The notes: generated from the letters alone by a model not told the origin. A DNA stretch of 64,000 nucleotides from Serratia symbiotica str. 'Cinara cedri' (GCA_000238975.1 CP002295.1:1302001-1366000), one strand, 5' to 3'; positions 49,105 to 62,844 are shown, counted from the stretch's first letter. Made by a program: numbers and translations.

Positions 49105-49836
49105 CCAATGTTCCTAGACTTCACATGGACTCTAAATATTAACTAGAGCCGGAAGAGGTAAGTGATACTCCTCATTCTATGATAGTAAAACTTAAATAAA
49201 TATTTTTAGTGTCTTCTATCTATATGTTATCCAATTAATATTAATAGATGCATATGTAAGTATATCAGTATGTAATTTTCTTTCCGTCTATAAAAGTATG
49301 CTGTAGATAGTGCCTATCTATAAGATAAAAGTAAAAACATGCTTTAAGCTAAAAGCAAATACTAGAGATTATTAAAAACCATCAGCTCTTATCATCTACT
49401 CTGCAAAACTATCTTGTAATCCAAACATTCATAAATCTGATTATAAGATAAAGGTATATTATCTAATAATAACTGGCAAATGAATAATCTAAGACTTGTT
49501 TTTTAATAAAAATACATATAACTTTTTACTAGATATCGAACTTAGTTGCTAAAAATAAATTTACGTAATTAATAATAAACATATATCTTCCTATTGTTTA
49601 CTACATATCAATAAGTAAACGTTACATAACGACAATAAATTATAGAACAAATAATAAAAAATTAATTTTTTGATAGTTAATCAACCCACTACCGATAAAT
49701 ATCGGCATTTAAATATAGCACATTTAATATTATCATACCTAATTAAATGATATTTGACTCATTTTATTACTTATTCTATCCTCCGCACAAATGTATTTTT
49801 AGCGATAACAGTTGCTTTAGAAAACAAGTATTAATA

Positions 49837-49872
49837 TTATACTCATATATACAGTTATACTCATCTATACAG
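49837..49872. repeat. Tandem duplication, 18-bp period
   Basis: TTATACTCATATATACAG followed directly by TTATACTCATCTATACAG; one difference. Confidence 0.8.
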
Positions 49873-50284
49873 ATCTATTAATAATTACTATGGCATTTTA
49901 TTTACTTACTTAAATCAGTAGATAAAAAAACTAAAAATCTTCTAATACCTAAAACTAAACTGACTTTTTTCTACTCCAACTACACAAATGATCATACCTC
50001 ATGTAATAGATATTTTTATATTACATGACAATATCAAATATTAGTAATTACCATAGTATAATATTACCTAGATATTCTAAGCGTTTAATCATAATCAATG
50101 CACCTTTCACCCCATATTCTACATGAAATACTTAATTAATAATTTTATATATAAATATAATTTGTATGATTACTTATAGTAATACAGGAACGTCTCAATA
50201 AGCAGAAACTATTAAATACTTTAATTTCTAATATATTTAACTATTCATTTCTAAACAAGTTTAATATAGACCTCTTTTCATAAA

Positions 50285-50328
50285 TACATACTTTTAGGCG
50301 CTACTGTACATACTTTTAGGCGCTACTG
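50285..50328. repeat. Perfect 22-bp tandem duplication plus ATAGTA array
   Basis: Two identical copies (50285-50306, 50307-50328), each containing CTTTTAGGCGCTACTG, followed immediately by three ATAGTA-type units to about 50349. Perfect identity indicates a recent event. Confidence 0.85.
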
Positions 50329-50385
50329 ATAGTAATAGTAATAGTAATACTTTAAATAATATAGATAATTATATATGCTAATATA

Positions 50386-50417
50386 CCTTCTATCAATAAT
50401 ATATATTATATAGAAGG
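50386..50417. terminator. Orphan hairpin, possible relic terminator
   Basis: CCTTCTAT (50386-50393) pairs with ATAGAAGG (50410-50417); the enclosed 16 bases can extend pairing through an A+T palindrome with a two-base bulge. No flanking gene remains to which it could belong. Confidence 0.3.
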
Positions 50418-53400
50418 GGCATCAAAAATTCAAAAAATACCTAATATCATGATTAATAACTATTTAGTGCTCTTACTATTATTTAGCTATAGTTAATAAA
50501 ATTCACTAAATATTAGTTAGTTTTTTCATAAAAAACATAAATAAACATTATATATATTATATAATTCTTATAGCAGGAAGACAATTATGACTAATCTTAA
50601 ATATTAGTTACTAACTAAATTATATTGTAACGCCACAAAATACTATATAACATAATATTTAAATATTACTAACTATAAATTATTAATGCTGTAATAATTT
50701 ATAGTTAAATTATCATGCTAACAACTACACCATTTTATACCCTCTGTAAAAAGTCTTAGTAACTAATGTTTAATCTTATGAATTAAAGTACTAAGAGTCA
50801 CTTTAATAAATTTTTAGTAATATAAAATCATACATTAATAACCACTTATTGTGTATTAAATAATAACTAATCAAAAAAGATATATCAGTACTATATAGTA
50901 TTTAGTTCAGTACTATTTTAATAAAATTAGCAAAGATGTATAATATAAAATATAAAAAAATAATACCTAGATGATTTTAAAACCCAAACTATATCATTAC
51001 ATCAATACACATAAAGATTATATTTAAAATTAGTAGACATTAAATATAATCACTATAAAGTATTTAAGCAACTTTGCACGAAACTATTAAATAGTCTACA
51101 CTAAAATTATTTTTATCTATCTCATATCTACTAATAAAATTATTATTAATGCATCAAAGCATAAAATTAAAGCATGCCCACTAACACAATACGTTTTACG
51201 GAATATTCTAATATAGATTGCATTATTATATCATTAAATATATAGTATTTAGTAATGTTATCTAACTAAATAAACAGGACACTGAATATCTATTCAAATA
51301 TTTATATTTTCTTTGATGCTAGTGCTAATATAAAAAATTAGTGTCACATTCTCCGGACTAAAATTAATTTTTAGTAATCTTACCTATCTAAATAATGCTT
51401 ACATCTAATCACACTACTATTAATTTAACTAATACTTATACACTATCTCATAACAACTAACAACACAAGCAACAATATTAGCTAAGCTAATGAGATTATG
51501 TAACACCGCTAACCCAAAGCAGCGTCTTTAATTTTTATACTAACTGCTACCTAATGACACCTTTAAATCATAACTAGTAATATAATGATTCTATATTACT
51601 ATATATCGATAGCTTAATATTATTTACTTCAATATTAGCTAAGCAATATTATTATACCATAGTACCTTTATATATTACTCATGTTCTTAAACATTAAACA
51701 TACGATAATTGCTTTTAGCTTAATATTTTTTATTAATAAAATTTTCTATTAATAAATGTATGGCTTGGATATTACTGTATCAGCATATTACTACTTTATT
51801 GCCACTTACGCGTGTGATGATTAAATAATAATAAAGTAAAATAAATTACCCTAATTTTACATATTTTTGATGGCACTATTAACACTAGTATCTACATCAG
51901 ATATTTAAATACAGCTAGTAAGTTGTCTGCATTAATCATCGCAAGATATATAATCATAATTTACCTGATGATGTGCAGAGAGAATATTATTCTCTCTTCC
52001 TAAAAAATTTCTATACTAAATATTCCACCAAAGATATTACATCTTATTTAATTTTATAGCAAAAGTAAAATAAAATTAACTATTATTAAATGAACTACAT
52101 TACGTTACCAGTGAAATGGTACATAATATGTCAGATCTATATACTATTAGTGATAATCTGATACTATAATAATTATAACCTTATGACATACCATCACTCT
52201 TATGACTAAGTTAAATATTCTACTATCAATACTATTCACATCTATAAGTAAACCTACAAAGGTTATAAGATTAATATCTAATAATATATTTACATGCTTA
52301 AGTATTGTTTATTTTTAAATATTATTAAAAAAGAACAATTACTATAACTTTAATTATTATCAAATATTCTTAGAAATTCTAATGATATTTTAATTAGATT
52401 TCATACATCTTAGTACTCAAATATAATTTGATATTATATATATGATTCATAATTAATATTGATGTAAAGATATTATTTTTTTCTCTAGCAATTTACTATA
52501 AGACTACTTCATTTAACTTAAAATTAATATTATTATACTCTATACCCATTAATTTATGATATTACCACTAGTTAATGCTAAGTTAATTATAAACAATATT
52601 ACACAACTGACAATATATCTTATAGCTATATAAGATATATTAGTTATTTTTTATAAATAGATAAAAATTTATAATTAAATACTTAGCTACCAGAATCTAA
52701 TGGATTATATTAATTCACTAATTAATAGTTAACGTTATAAGACAAATTCATTAATTTCATACTCAACTCTCTAGAAATTAATAACTCTATCACTCAATTA
52801 TAATTAAAGCTATTTACTAATATAGCGGTAACACACTCAATCAAGCTTAACATTAATAAATAATCATAGACACTCTAATCATTATTAGAACTCAATATAT
52901 ACTAGCACACGACAACTAATATCTTGCATTATATTACTATTGATCATAAGCATTATAATTATACCTGAATACTAGGCATAAATATTACAATTCAAGAATA
53001 GATATTATTTGTTATAATGATAATACATAATCATATAATTATCAGTGAATATCTTGTAAATTACCTATTAGTTAAATTCACCAATACCACCATTATTGTA
53101 GATGTTTAATTACTAGTGATAAGAATAAAAACACTCAAAGATATTTAACAAGGGAGACAAAATAGGTTAATACTTACTACTTAACTATCAAATAATTAGT
53201 TAACTTATGTATGCAGTATATTTTCATCATAACCAATACCAAACCAAATAGTGACATAAAATATGGACACCAAATGTTACTTTAAAATAAATGTAGTCTC
53301 TCATAATATCTCAATGCACTGAATATAATATTATATTAAATATCTCATTTAATGTTATTAAATAAACTTTCAAAACTAAGGCCAAGCTAAAAACTAGCCG

Positions 53401-56400
53401 GTTCATTAAAGGAGAGTATCAATTTGCTTAAAATAAACAGTGTACAAGTTGCTATTATAAACAATAACTTAATATAATATAACTATATTTGCAATAAATC
53501 TTATCTCATGCTTACTTAAACACGAAGATTTATATCTTCGCCTAAAACAACTAATAGTGATTTGTCTAATATAATTTCGATTATAATTCATTAGCCTATT
53601 ACTTACCATAATTAAATTATATATTATTTAATAAATATTAAACCAATTAATCATAATTTCCAGATAATATTCATATACCTAAAACTCATGATATCTAATT
53701 TCTGTATACTATTGCTATGGTAATAATAATTACTACAACAATCAGATTGAACTTAAAAATATTAATGAAAATTTATTTTTGCATAATCTTTATCCTAAAG
53801 TTTTCTTCAAAATAAAAGAGTATTGATTAGGTTTAATCATTATTAAATTAACTACTATCATAATAGTATAGTTCACTTTTGTAAAAAAGTATTTAATATG
53901 TTATTACTACGATTCAATCTAATAATACACTATGGACTATTAATTATGAAGAATGATATCCAAGATTTAGTAACTAGCAATGCTAGTATACATATTATAC
54001 TTTATGAATAATAAATAAATAATTTATTCACGATATAAATACTTATAATCAAATACTTAAAAATGATAATATAACTAGAATATCTGTATATATAGATCTA
54101 AAATTAATTGACTAAAAAATAAAAAATATATATAATATAACTTTAGTTAAATAGCTATAAATAATATTAATATTAATATTATTATAAAAAATAAAACATA
54201 ATTTTAAGTATAATTAAAACTCCGGATTTCATTGGCTATACACCATAAATATATTACCTTTAATATATCCTAATAATACTAAAAAATAATTACTAAAACT
54301 AATAATTAGTATTCATATTTAACCATATAAATAAAATAATAGCAGTGTCAAGCTAACCTCTAACAACAGATAAGTAAGAGGGTGCACGGATAAAATATAG
54401 CTAAATATGTTAATCAAGCATCAATCTAGTAGACTGCTGAATGCATATTTAAAAAATATATTATTATGTTTTAATATATAAAAATATATGTTAATAACTA
54501 TTATACATATCTTTCATCATAAAATAAAACATCATTATATTTACTTTAATATCATATTTTAGCATTGTACATGATAAAAACTGCAAAACTTAATTCTTAC
54601 TAATCACAAGGGATAAAATATTTGTTTTATGTTCTAAGTAAATACTTAAGCTATAAGAAATATTCAGTTAACATGATTATATCTCTTGAATTAGATATAT
54701 ATAATACTAGTTAAATAATATTTATCTAGCGCCAGCTAGATGATATATAAAAATAAAATAATTATTTATAAATTTAATTACTGTTAATAATATGTATTTT
54801 ATTAAAATAAAAAAAATCAAAGATAGAAGTTATAATACCAATCTTTAATTAATTATTAATATTTTGTATTGAAATAACTATTTTATTAATATATGTTTAA
54901 TACTAATCGAGTAATAACAATATTATATTAATTTTTATACTATAAAATAAACCATTAGTATACGATACACAATTAAAGAAATAAATTTTATTATCAATAT
55001 TAACAAAAACATTTTCCTAGAAAACTGATACTAAAAATTTTTGCTAATAGCGATAAACGGTGTATGATACACATTTAGTTATAATAATTATTATCAAATA
55101 ATAATTCTCTACTAAAGGCAACCTGCTCATGTATAGATATATCTATTATACCACAAACCATAACCTATAAGTTATATATAACCTAACTTTTATTTTTACT
55201 ACACTATGCATATATTAAGTTCAATAATATAAAAAACATTAAGTTATACACTATCAACTTAACAAGGAGTAATAACAAATAAGAAGGGTACTACATATAA
55301 TAATTTATTTCTTATATTAATAAGTTTATTGAATAATGCGTAACTCTAAGCGTCCAAATACGCCCTTAAGTTCATCGTAAATATTCTTCCCTAAAAATAT
55401 ATACTATTTATTATAGATATCATAAACTTCATAAAATTAATTAATAATATGATTCACTGAATATAAAATAGCACTATCCATATCATAAGTAAATTACTAT
55501 TCACATAGGATACTTGCGCTATTTTTATGCACATCTTATTGTGCATGCAGCGCATGTCAAGACAGCTTTAATAATCATTAAAATATAACGTATCATACAA
55601 CTAAAATTACTAACATAAAGCATCATAACTATCTACTTAAAGATTGCTTACTGATAATCGAATAATGCTTAAGACAATATGATTATAATGAATAAATTCT
55701 ATTAGCGTACAAAGGCTAAGTATTATAATATTTATTATTAAATAATATATTAATCTATTACTCAGTAACTGATTATAATATAGTCATAATAGGTACCAAT
55801 AAAATAGCCTCATATGATTAGATATTTCATATATTTAGACCCAAATATATAAACGCATTTATTGTTCGAATTTCGTTAAAAACGATAAAATATATCACGC
55901 TCAAATACATAGTACAAATAACCTTAAGATCCTTGTACCCAACATAGCGTAACTCAATACCTAACTACAGCGCACACCACAACTAGGGAGCAGGTAGCAA
56001 CCCACAAGATTAAACTCTTTACTTATATAATAAGCTGCTAGACTAAAATAGCTACAATAACCAGTAACTATTCATGCAATTAGCAACAAGCAAATATTAC
56101 TTCCTTGTCACTACTAGGCTCAATATTATATATTAATGAGCACTAATTTTATCAAAAAACATAACATTATCAACCGACTTTCACCACAAACAACTAAATA
56201 AACTATTATTAATTGTAAATGTAAAAAATACTTATCTAAATATTTTATAATAATACGTAATGCATATAAAGTTTATTCGAGATTAATCAATATTGAAATA
56301 ATTTAATAAAAATTAAGATCTATTAAATTTTGCAGTAGATTATTCATTTCGACCTACTCAATCTTAATGATGCTAACTCCTTTCTTCAAAAGAAGAATAG

Positions 56401-56500
56401 GCACTAAATAACCAAAACTATCAATCAGATCAGAGCATAATGTTATTGATTAGTATTAATTAGCAATAGCATAAAAACTCCAAGTTATTGATAAAATATT

Positions 56501-56517
56501 GCGGATAACTAATCCGC
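56501..56517. terminator. Small G+C hairpin downstream of rpsI
   Basis: GCGGAT (56501-56506) and ATCCGC (56512-56517) with a 5-base loop, notable for G+C in a very A+T-rich region, about 260 bp past the rpsI stop. Could be a relic of the sspA region; no function can be assigned. Confidence 0.3.
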
Positions 56518-56707
56518 TTATCTTTCAGAGCATATACAAATACTAGTAATCAACTTTGCTACAAAACTAACTCATGAGCACACTGTTGTCAAACAAAGTA
56601 GGGCGGGACCAGGTATTTTATTAGGTTCAATCTGTCAACCAATGGGGAATAATAATCTTATTATTATTTTTAATATCACAAAACTACTTTTATAAAAGAT
56701 TAATACT

Positions 56708-56746
56708 AAAAAACAAAACCCTATTCAGCAAACTGCATAGGGTTTT
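56708..56746 (-). terminator. Rho-independent terminator of rplM-rpsI
   Basis: Thirty bases after the rpsI stop on the minus strand, AAAACCCTATGCAG and CTGAATAGGGTTTT form a 14-bp stem with one mismatch and a 4-base loop, followed by G and six T. A textbook intrinsic terminator and the best in the window. Confidence 0.85.
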
Positions 56747-56776
56747 ACACAAATTACGCAACTTTAGCAACAAAGA

Positions 56777-57184
<408 letters not shown>

Positions 57185-57613
57185 TTAAATATCAAGAATA
57201 CACGGTTGCTGCGCCGCATGATTATGTTGAGTACCAGCATAAACTTTTAGTTTACGGAACATAGCACGACCCAAGGGTCCTTTTGGCAACATACCCTTAA
57301 CCGCAATTTCAATAACTCGCTCAGGGCGACGAGCAATCATTTCTTGAAATGTTGCTTGCTTGATACCGCCAACATAACCAGTATGGCGATAATAAACCTT
57401 ATCTGTACGCTTGTTACCCGTTACAGAAACTTTATCTGCATTTAGAACAATAATATAATCACCAGTATCTACATGTGGGGTATATTCTGCTTTATGCTTA
57501 CCACGTAAGCGAATTGCTATCTTGGTAGCGAGGCGACCTAAAATCTTACCATCTGCATCAACAAGATGCCATGTATGTTTACAGGTTTCTGGTGTTGCGG
57601 TAAAAGTTTTCAT
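57185..57613 (-). CDS. rplM: 50S ribosomal protein L13
   Basis: L13 is an early-assembly protein of the large subunit. I chose ATG at 57613 ([19 protein letters not shown]), which gives 142 residues as in E. coli; a TTG two codons upstream also opens the frame. Near-identity to E. coli is visible in [40 protein letters not shown] and [20 protein letters not shown]. In E. coli L13 represses its own operon by acting on the rplM leader; the leader here is retained (next entry). zapE, upstream in E. coli, is lost. Confidence 0.98.
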   Translation of the reverse strand: MKTFTATPETCKHTWHLVDADGKILGRLATKIAIRLRGKHKAEYTPHVDTGDYIIVLNADKVSVTGNKRTDKVYYRHTGYVGGIKQATFQEMIARRPERVIEIAVKGMLPKGPLGRAMFRKLKVYAGTQHNHAAQQPCILDI

Positions 57614-57740
57614 TAACAATGCTTACCCAATAATTAATTATATGTTAGTGAATACTGAGTCGTTAGAAAAGAGCTAAACTTTACACGACTATACAAATCT
57701 AGCAAACCGACCCTCTTGAATAACCATTGCCAGCATTATA
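57614..57740 (-). promoter_or_regulatory. rplM-rpsI promoter and 5' leader
   Basis: On the minus strand, TATAATGC (-10, 57735-57740) lies about 120 bp upstream of rplM; the -35 is poor. The leader of roughly 110 nt between it and the ATG is markedly richer in G and C than the DNA beyond it (for example GCTGGCAATGG and CAAGAGGGTCGG), suggesting selection. E. coli L13 autoregulates through this leader, so the element is probably the L13 operator. I could not fold it reliably by eye. Confidence 0.55.
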
Positions 57741-59584
57741 AAAATTTATTTAGGAAAAGGTTTTGTTGTAACATGGGATGTTAAGATTGTAGAAAAGCAG
57801 AGTATAGATATCGAAAAATTTTTAAATAGGATTCTATCCTCTCAGCAACAATTACATTGTACATCAAATTAGCTCATAAGGCTATTACTAATCATAAGAT
57901 TATAACAAGAATAGTTTAGTAATAACTAAATAGCACAGCTATCAAAGCTAATATTCAGCTATATTCAGCTATATTGCTGCATATTCTTTACTAATTTATT
58001 AGTACGATTATTCAAAGAACTTAAACCTCACGAATTAAGTAAATCTAGCGCTTATAATAATTTTTGAATGTATAACTTTCAATTATAATATAATATATAA
58101 GCTATATCCTAATATATTTTTAAAATATCACACTATCATAATAAATAGCTCAATAGCTATCAATAGATAGCAAGCAAAATCAACGATTAAGTTCAATTAA
58201 CTATGTTAAAAACTTCTTTAGGAGCTCTTTACTCTATGCTCTCTACAATATTAATAGATAGAACATCATATTAAAATATGACCAAATAGCTATTATTATT
58301 AGACCTAAATTATTCACATATTAGCAATAATCAATAATTTAACTTAATATTAATAAAGTACATTTATTATCAATAAGTGAATAATTAACAATATTTTACA
58401 TTTAACTTCTTTAGCATTAACATCTACATGTGATATTGCATGTCATGGTATTATTAGAATTAATACGCAATATAATTACACATAATATATTAGCATGACG
58501 CAATTAACTAACCCCTAAATCACATAGATTCATAAAACTTAATAAAAAGATCACATATCTCTCTACGAATAACACCTATATATACAATATATTGTATATA
58601 TAATTTCTTAAGTCAATACACCCAGTACCCTTAAATATCATTTTTTTTGCATCAAATGCATCAAAGTATGTAAAAATGGCAGATATCAGTATTAAATTAA
58701 TTAGATGATTTGGATAATGCTTATCCATCAATTTTATAATATACACTAATATCATCATTACACTCTATTAAAACATAGAAGATCTAGCTAAACATTAAAG
58801 ATATCTAATAACATACATAATAGTTGCAAATACAACATATACTAAAACATATACAGTGACATAAAATAGTACAAGTAACAGTAAAAATATAGTAGCTATT
58901 ACAATCTATTTATAGGTTAAAATAGAGTATATCTGCTCTCTAAGTTTACTGCGGCTGATATATTAATCCCTGCTAGATTCCCTAATCCCTTACTTTCACT
59001 TTCAAAAACCTACTATCCCAGCTCCCGAGCTAACATGTATGATGTTAATGACTCTTAAAACGCCTAATTTTAAGACTTTTGTCAAACACCAATAAGTATT
59101 GGTGCTTATTAGGTAGTAATATTGCCTAATATACATAGTCTACTTATAACATCATAGTCATAACTTACTCGTATCTATTAAACATACTCCATACACTTAA
59201 TTTTATTCTTATTTTTAAATACAGCAACTCCATAAGCTATAGTATAAAAAAAATTAAACCAAAATTAATAAAAACGAAATCTATCTAGTGTTATTATCAC
59301 CGTATAATGCATTTTAGATAATGATAAAAAACTTACCAATATAGTGTATTATGCTATTGGCATACAATTAACAATATAAAAATATATTTTCCTTAAAAAT
59401 ATATTAAGCAATACCTTATATATAGCTTTGTAATAATCGTTATATACCTAAAATCTGGTACTATACTACGTATACTATTCATTAATGAAGTGATTATGAG
59501 TACTATATAATTAAGTAAAATATATAATTATATGAATTATATGGATAAAATTCCTTCGTAACAATAAATATAAAAGGAGTCATT
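57741..59584. other. 1.8-kb gene-free spacer rplM-zapG (former zapE locus)
   Basis: zapE (about 1.1 kb, minus strand) should occupy this interval; no Walker A motif or other ZapE sequence is readable. A patch at 58925-59060 is less A+T rich and is a candidate relic. A 10-bp unit ATATTCAGCT is repeated at 57951-57975. The zapG promoter must lie at the right edge but cannot be assigned. Confidence 0.5.
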
Positions 59585-59989
59585 ATGACTTGGGCGTATA
59601 CACTGGCTGTTTTTATAATTGGCATCGCTACTGGAGCGATAGCGATGCGCTTTGGCAGCCTTAAATTACGTAAACAATATACTTTACAATACAAGCTTGA
59701 TAAGAGCAAAATTGAACTCGAGCGGTATCGTCAAGAACTAGTTGATCACTTTACATATAGTGCAGAATTGCTTGATAATATGGCACAAAATTATAATCTA
59801 TTATATCAACATATTGCAAAAAAATCTAATAACTTATTACTGGAACTACCAAATCAGAAAAATCTCTTTCAATATAAGTTTACTAAAAAAAAGGCAAGCA
59901 ATTATGAAGAAAAAATAGAGAGTCCACGTGACTACTCAGATAACACACCTGACTTATTGCATGACGAAATACAACCACATAATAAATAA
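59585..59989 (+). CDS. zapG: Z-ring/envelope protein ZapG (YhcB)
   Basis: ZapG is a small inner-membrane protein with a cytoplasmic coiled coil, implicated in coordinating cell elongation, division and envelope synthesis. The 134 residues compare with 132 in E. coli. One N-terminal membrane helix (about 4-22, WAYTLAVFIIGIATGAIAM) is followed by MRFGSLKLRKQYTLQYKLDK, a charged coiled coil (about 28-85: LERYRQELVDHFTYSAELLD, YNLLYQHIAKKSNNLL) and a polar tail containing PRDYSDNTPDLLHDE. A good AAAGGAG site precedes ATG at 59585. A strong terminator follows. degQ and degS, next on this strand in E. coli, are missing. Confidence 0.95.
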   Translation: MTWAYTLAVFIIGIATGAIAMRFGSLKLRKQYTLQYKLDKSKIELERYRQELVDHFTYSAELLDNMAQNYNLLYQHIAKKSNNLLLELPNQKNLFQYKFTKKKASNYEEKIESPRDYSDNTPDLLHDEIQPHNK

Positions 59990-59998
59990 AACCATGCA

Positions 59999-60019
59999 CC
60001 CGTGAAGAGCAATCACGGG
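59999..60019 (+). terminator. zapG terminator
   Basis: CCCGTGA (59999-60005) pairs perfectly with TCACGGG (60013-60019) over a 7-base loop, ten bases after the zapG stop, followed by CTTGTGTTTATT. A G+C-rich stem with a T-biased tail. Confidence 0.75.
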
Positions 60020-60589
60020 CTTGTGTTTATTACCATATAATTTATTTAGTATCACCATAAACTATTGGAGAATCATATAATTCTTTATTATCTTGTTGAC
60101 ACTTACATACATTATTACCAGCAATCTAACGATAACAGCGCACTTACAGGGTTATAAGCCCTGTATCCACGTATGTTAAGTTAATAAATTTTTTCTTCAT
60201 TGAGAAATATTTAATTATTAATATATTACTTATAAATTTTTACTAAAGACTGACTAACTTACCAGCACTTAACATAAATGTTTCTATTATCATAAAAGTA
60301 CATCAGCTATAATATTTACTAAAATTTTAGAAAATATTATACCTTGCTAGTAGCAAAGGTAAATACTAAAGATAATTTAATAAAATTAAACTATAATTAA
60401 CCGAATGACTAAAAGTTACTTTAGCATAAACTTCTTAATTAAAAACTAATTCTAACTCATTCCAAATACTAGATTATAATCTAGTTATTAACACTTATAA
60501 ATATAATAAAGATAACGCAATCACTTATTACTTGTGTATCCCAAAAATATATATATACCTTCTATACATACCTCAATGATAACTGTAAG

Positions 60590-60629
60590 CTGCAGCTTAT
60601 ACTAGCTAACTGCAGCTTATACTAGCTAA
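60590..60629. repeat. Perfect 20-bp tandem duplication
   Basis: CTGCAGCTTATACTAGCTAA at 60590-60609 and again at 60610-60629. The left copy extends into the palindrome AAGCTGCAGCTT. Confidence 0.88.
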
Positions 60630-62196
60630 TATTAATTCATACTAAGATCATATGCAGCTGTAACTTAGTGTAACAAATACCCTAACAAAAGTTACAATAT
60701 TAGAGTATAAGTAACTATAAAACCACTGTTCCTCTATCTACCTAAAGAACCTACCTAATCTACATCTGCATTAGAGATCCTCCACCTAACTTTACTAGTA
60801 ATATTTACATTTAGAAATGCTAAGGTATTTTATTTAGATGAAACATCCAATTAACCAAAATAGCTCTGGCGCATAATAGCTACCTTAAATAATAAAATAA
60901 TTAACATCAATATTACTATTTTAATATTCATTAACTACAACATTAATATCAATTGAGTCATTACAATAATATGTTTTAAGCCTTAAGCTAAAAACTTATC
61001 ATATCAAAACAAGTAAAGCATAAATCATTAGGTATCAAATCTATCTATATATAATCTAAATAATTACTTTATTTAACTCTAAGGCCTTATAATATCTTTC
61101 AGCAAAGATCTTAACGATATTAATTACTAATAAGACAAATAATAAGCTAGATATATACTAATTTTTATTGAATATTAACCAATAAGTCACTTTAAAGAAC
61201 TACGCATCTACATTGAGCACTACAAATCGCATAGACAATTAAAAGATACAATAAACACACTAACACCCAAGCTGGCATTATTATCCGTTAGTAATAATGC
61301 ATCTCCTAATAAGTAACTAGTAATTATGTAAAGATAAGTGACATCAACAAAAACTTAATCTCAACGCAAATACAACTAAAAGGCATATGATTATAAAATT
61401 AGTTATTTTGAGTATCGTAAAATTATATTACAGATATTATAGTGAATATATTATTACATAATATATTAAAATTATTTAATATTGCAATAAAATTACTCAT
61501 ATCAGTCTACAAATATTATCAACCATTTACACTTAAGCACCATACCAACTACACTTACATACACCCTACATGCACTTACACTATAGTCATTCGATCCTAT
61601 AGCTAATAATCAACTGCATGGCACAATACATATACAGTATTTATTTACAAAATAATTTAACACATTCACAATAAAACATAATCAAACTATAAGAACATAG
61701 TACGTACCCGTAGAGTACGGTGACTAATTTAAATAAATAAAATATTATTAATGATACAATTATATATACAGTTCTTAATTATAAACAGATAAATAAGTAA
61801 TATAAAATACTCAGCATAATAGCACGATATCTCAAAGAAGCTAAGATCGTGGTCATGCATTTATTTAAATCTAAGGTTAGTTACTTAAAAATAAATAAAA
61901 TAGTATTATTATAGCATATCTTTAAATAAAGTACCTATAATCTTGCCTTACTAAAAATATGACCACAGTGAAAATTATACAAAGATAAACTCCTCTTAAC
62001 AAGAAGAGCTAAACTCTAACTTCCTAGTGATATAATTCATTTATTACTAGAAATAAATTACAATTATCATAACCTTAACGAGATCTAACTAAACCCGTAT
62101 AAAATATCAATCAATCCATTCAGTTAGATCAGTATTACCTAACATTTAATCGTAGTAATCACCGACATAATTAAGTTTATAGTAATTACAGGCGCC

Positions 62197-62235
62197 ATGA
62201 ATAATATAGAGACTATAAGTCTCTATATTATTCAT
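62197..62235. repeat. Perfect 18-bp inverted repeat, 3-base loop
   Basis: ATGAATAATATAGAGACT (62197-62214) and AGTCTCTATATTATTCAT (62218-62235) around ATA. It is the longest perfect inverted repeat I found. It has no U-tract and no neighbouring gene end, so a terminator role is not supported; it may be an inverted duplication or a relic. Confidence 0.8.
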
Positions 62236-62844
62236 ATAAAACTTAGCTTGATATGTTTATATTTACTATTGAGAACATACTGTCAATCAGAACGCAAATA
62301 CTCTAGAATCTAGTTTCTCTCACGATGAATGAGTAAGAGTACCTTACATATACTAGAATTTAATAAGCCTCATAAAATATACAAGGAACTTCATCAAGTA
62401 AATATGCATTTTATGAACTATAAATGTATAAGACAAAAAATAATAATAAATACAGCAAGCGCATACAATTACGCAACGAAAGAAATTAAGCTTAGTAAAA
62501 TTAGGCGGGATCAAAGCTTGTAAAGACTATTAGCGGATTAAATTAATTAGCACACTGAAAACAGGTGAAAAACTATATGTTTATTGCTTAATATCGCACT
62601 AAACATTCGCATGACTAAATATTTTATAACCTTACTAATGGTAATATTAAAATGTATATATGCAAGATTATGCGACATACTCAAGATAATATAGAGCTTA
62701 AATATTATATATAGCAGCAAATTTAATCAGATCTAAAACCATAAATCTATAAGACTAGGCTTAATTTGTACTTACATCCTACCTATTCAGTCAGCCTGAA
62801 ATAAAAATTTAGCTATAAAATATTGATATATATGAAAAACTAAT

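Larger units (their letters stand above)
49105..56707. other. 7.6-kb gene-free stretch yqjA-rpsI
   Basis: The longest empty interval of the window; no frame stands above chance on either strand. Contents I can support: tandem duplications at 49837-49872 and 50285-50328, a strong hairpin at 50386-50417, a dead-looking start (AAAGGAGAG then TTG) at 53409-53426, a nested inverted repeat at 55513-55561, a relic-like minus-strand frame ending at 55326, and less A+T-rich patches at 55930-56010 and 56575-56650. sspA/sspB, which follow rpsI in E. coli, are not recognisable. A rearrangement junction relative to E. coli must lie here. Confidence 0.5.

Noticed and set aside
58576-58758. 60-codon minus-strand frame in the former zapE interval
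   Set aside because: Sequence unrelated to ZapE and of spacer composition.
57741-59584. Reading MLARELG near 59030 (minus) as ZapE residue-50 region
   Set aside because: Match is too short and the distance from the expected start does not fit.
62329-62523. 64-codon plus-strand frame upstream of plsC
   Set aside because: Chance-level length, no Shine-Dalgarno, no recognisable family.
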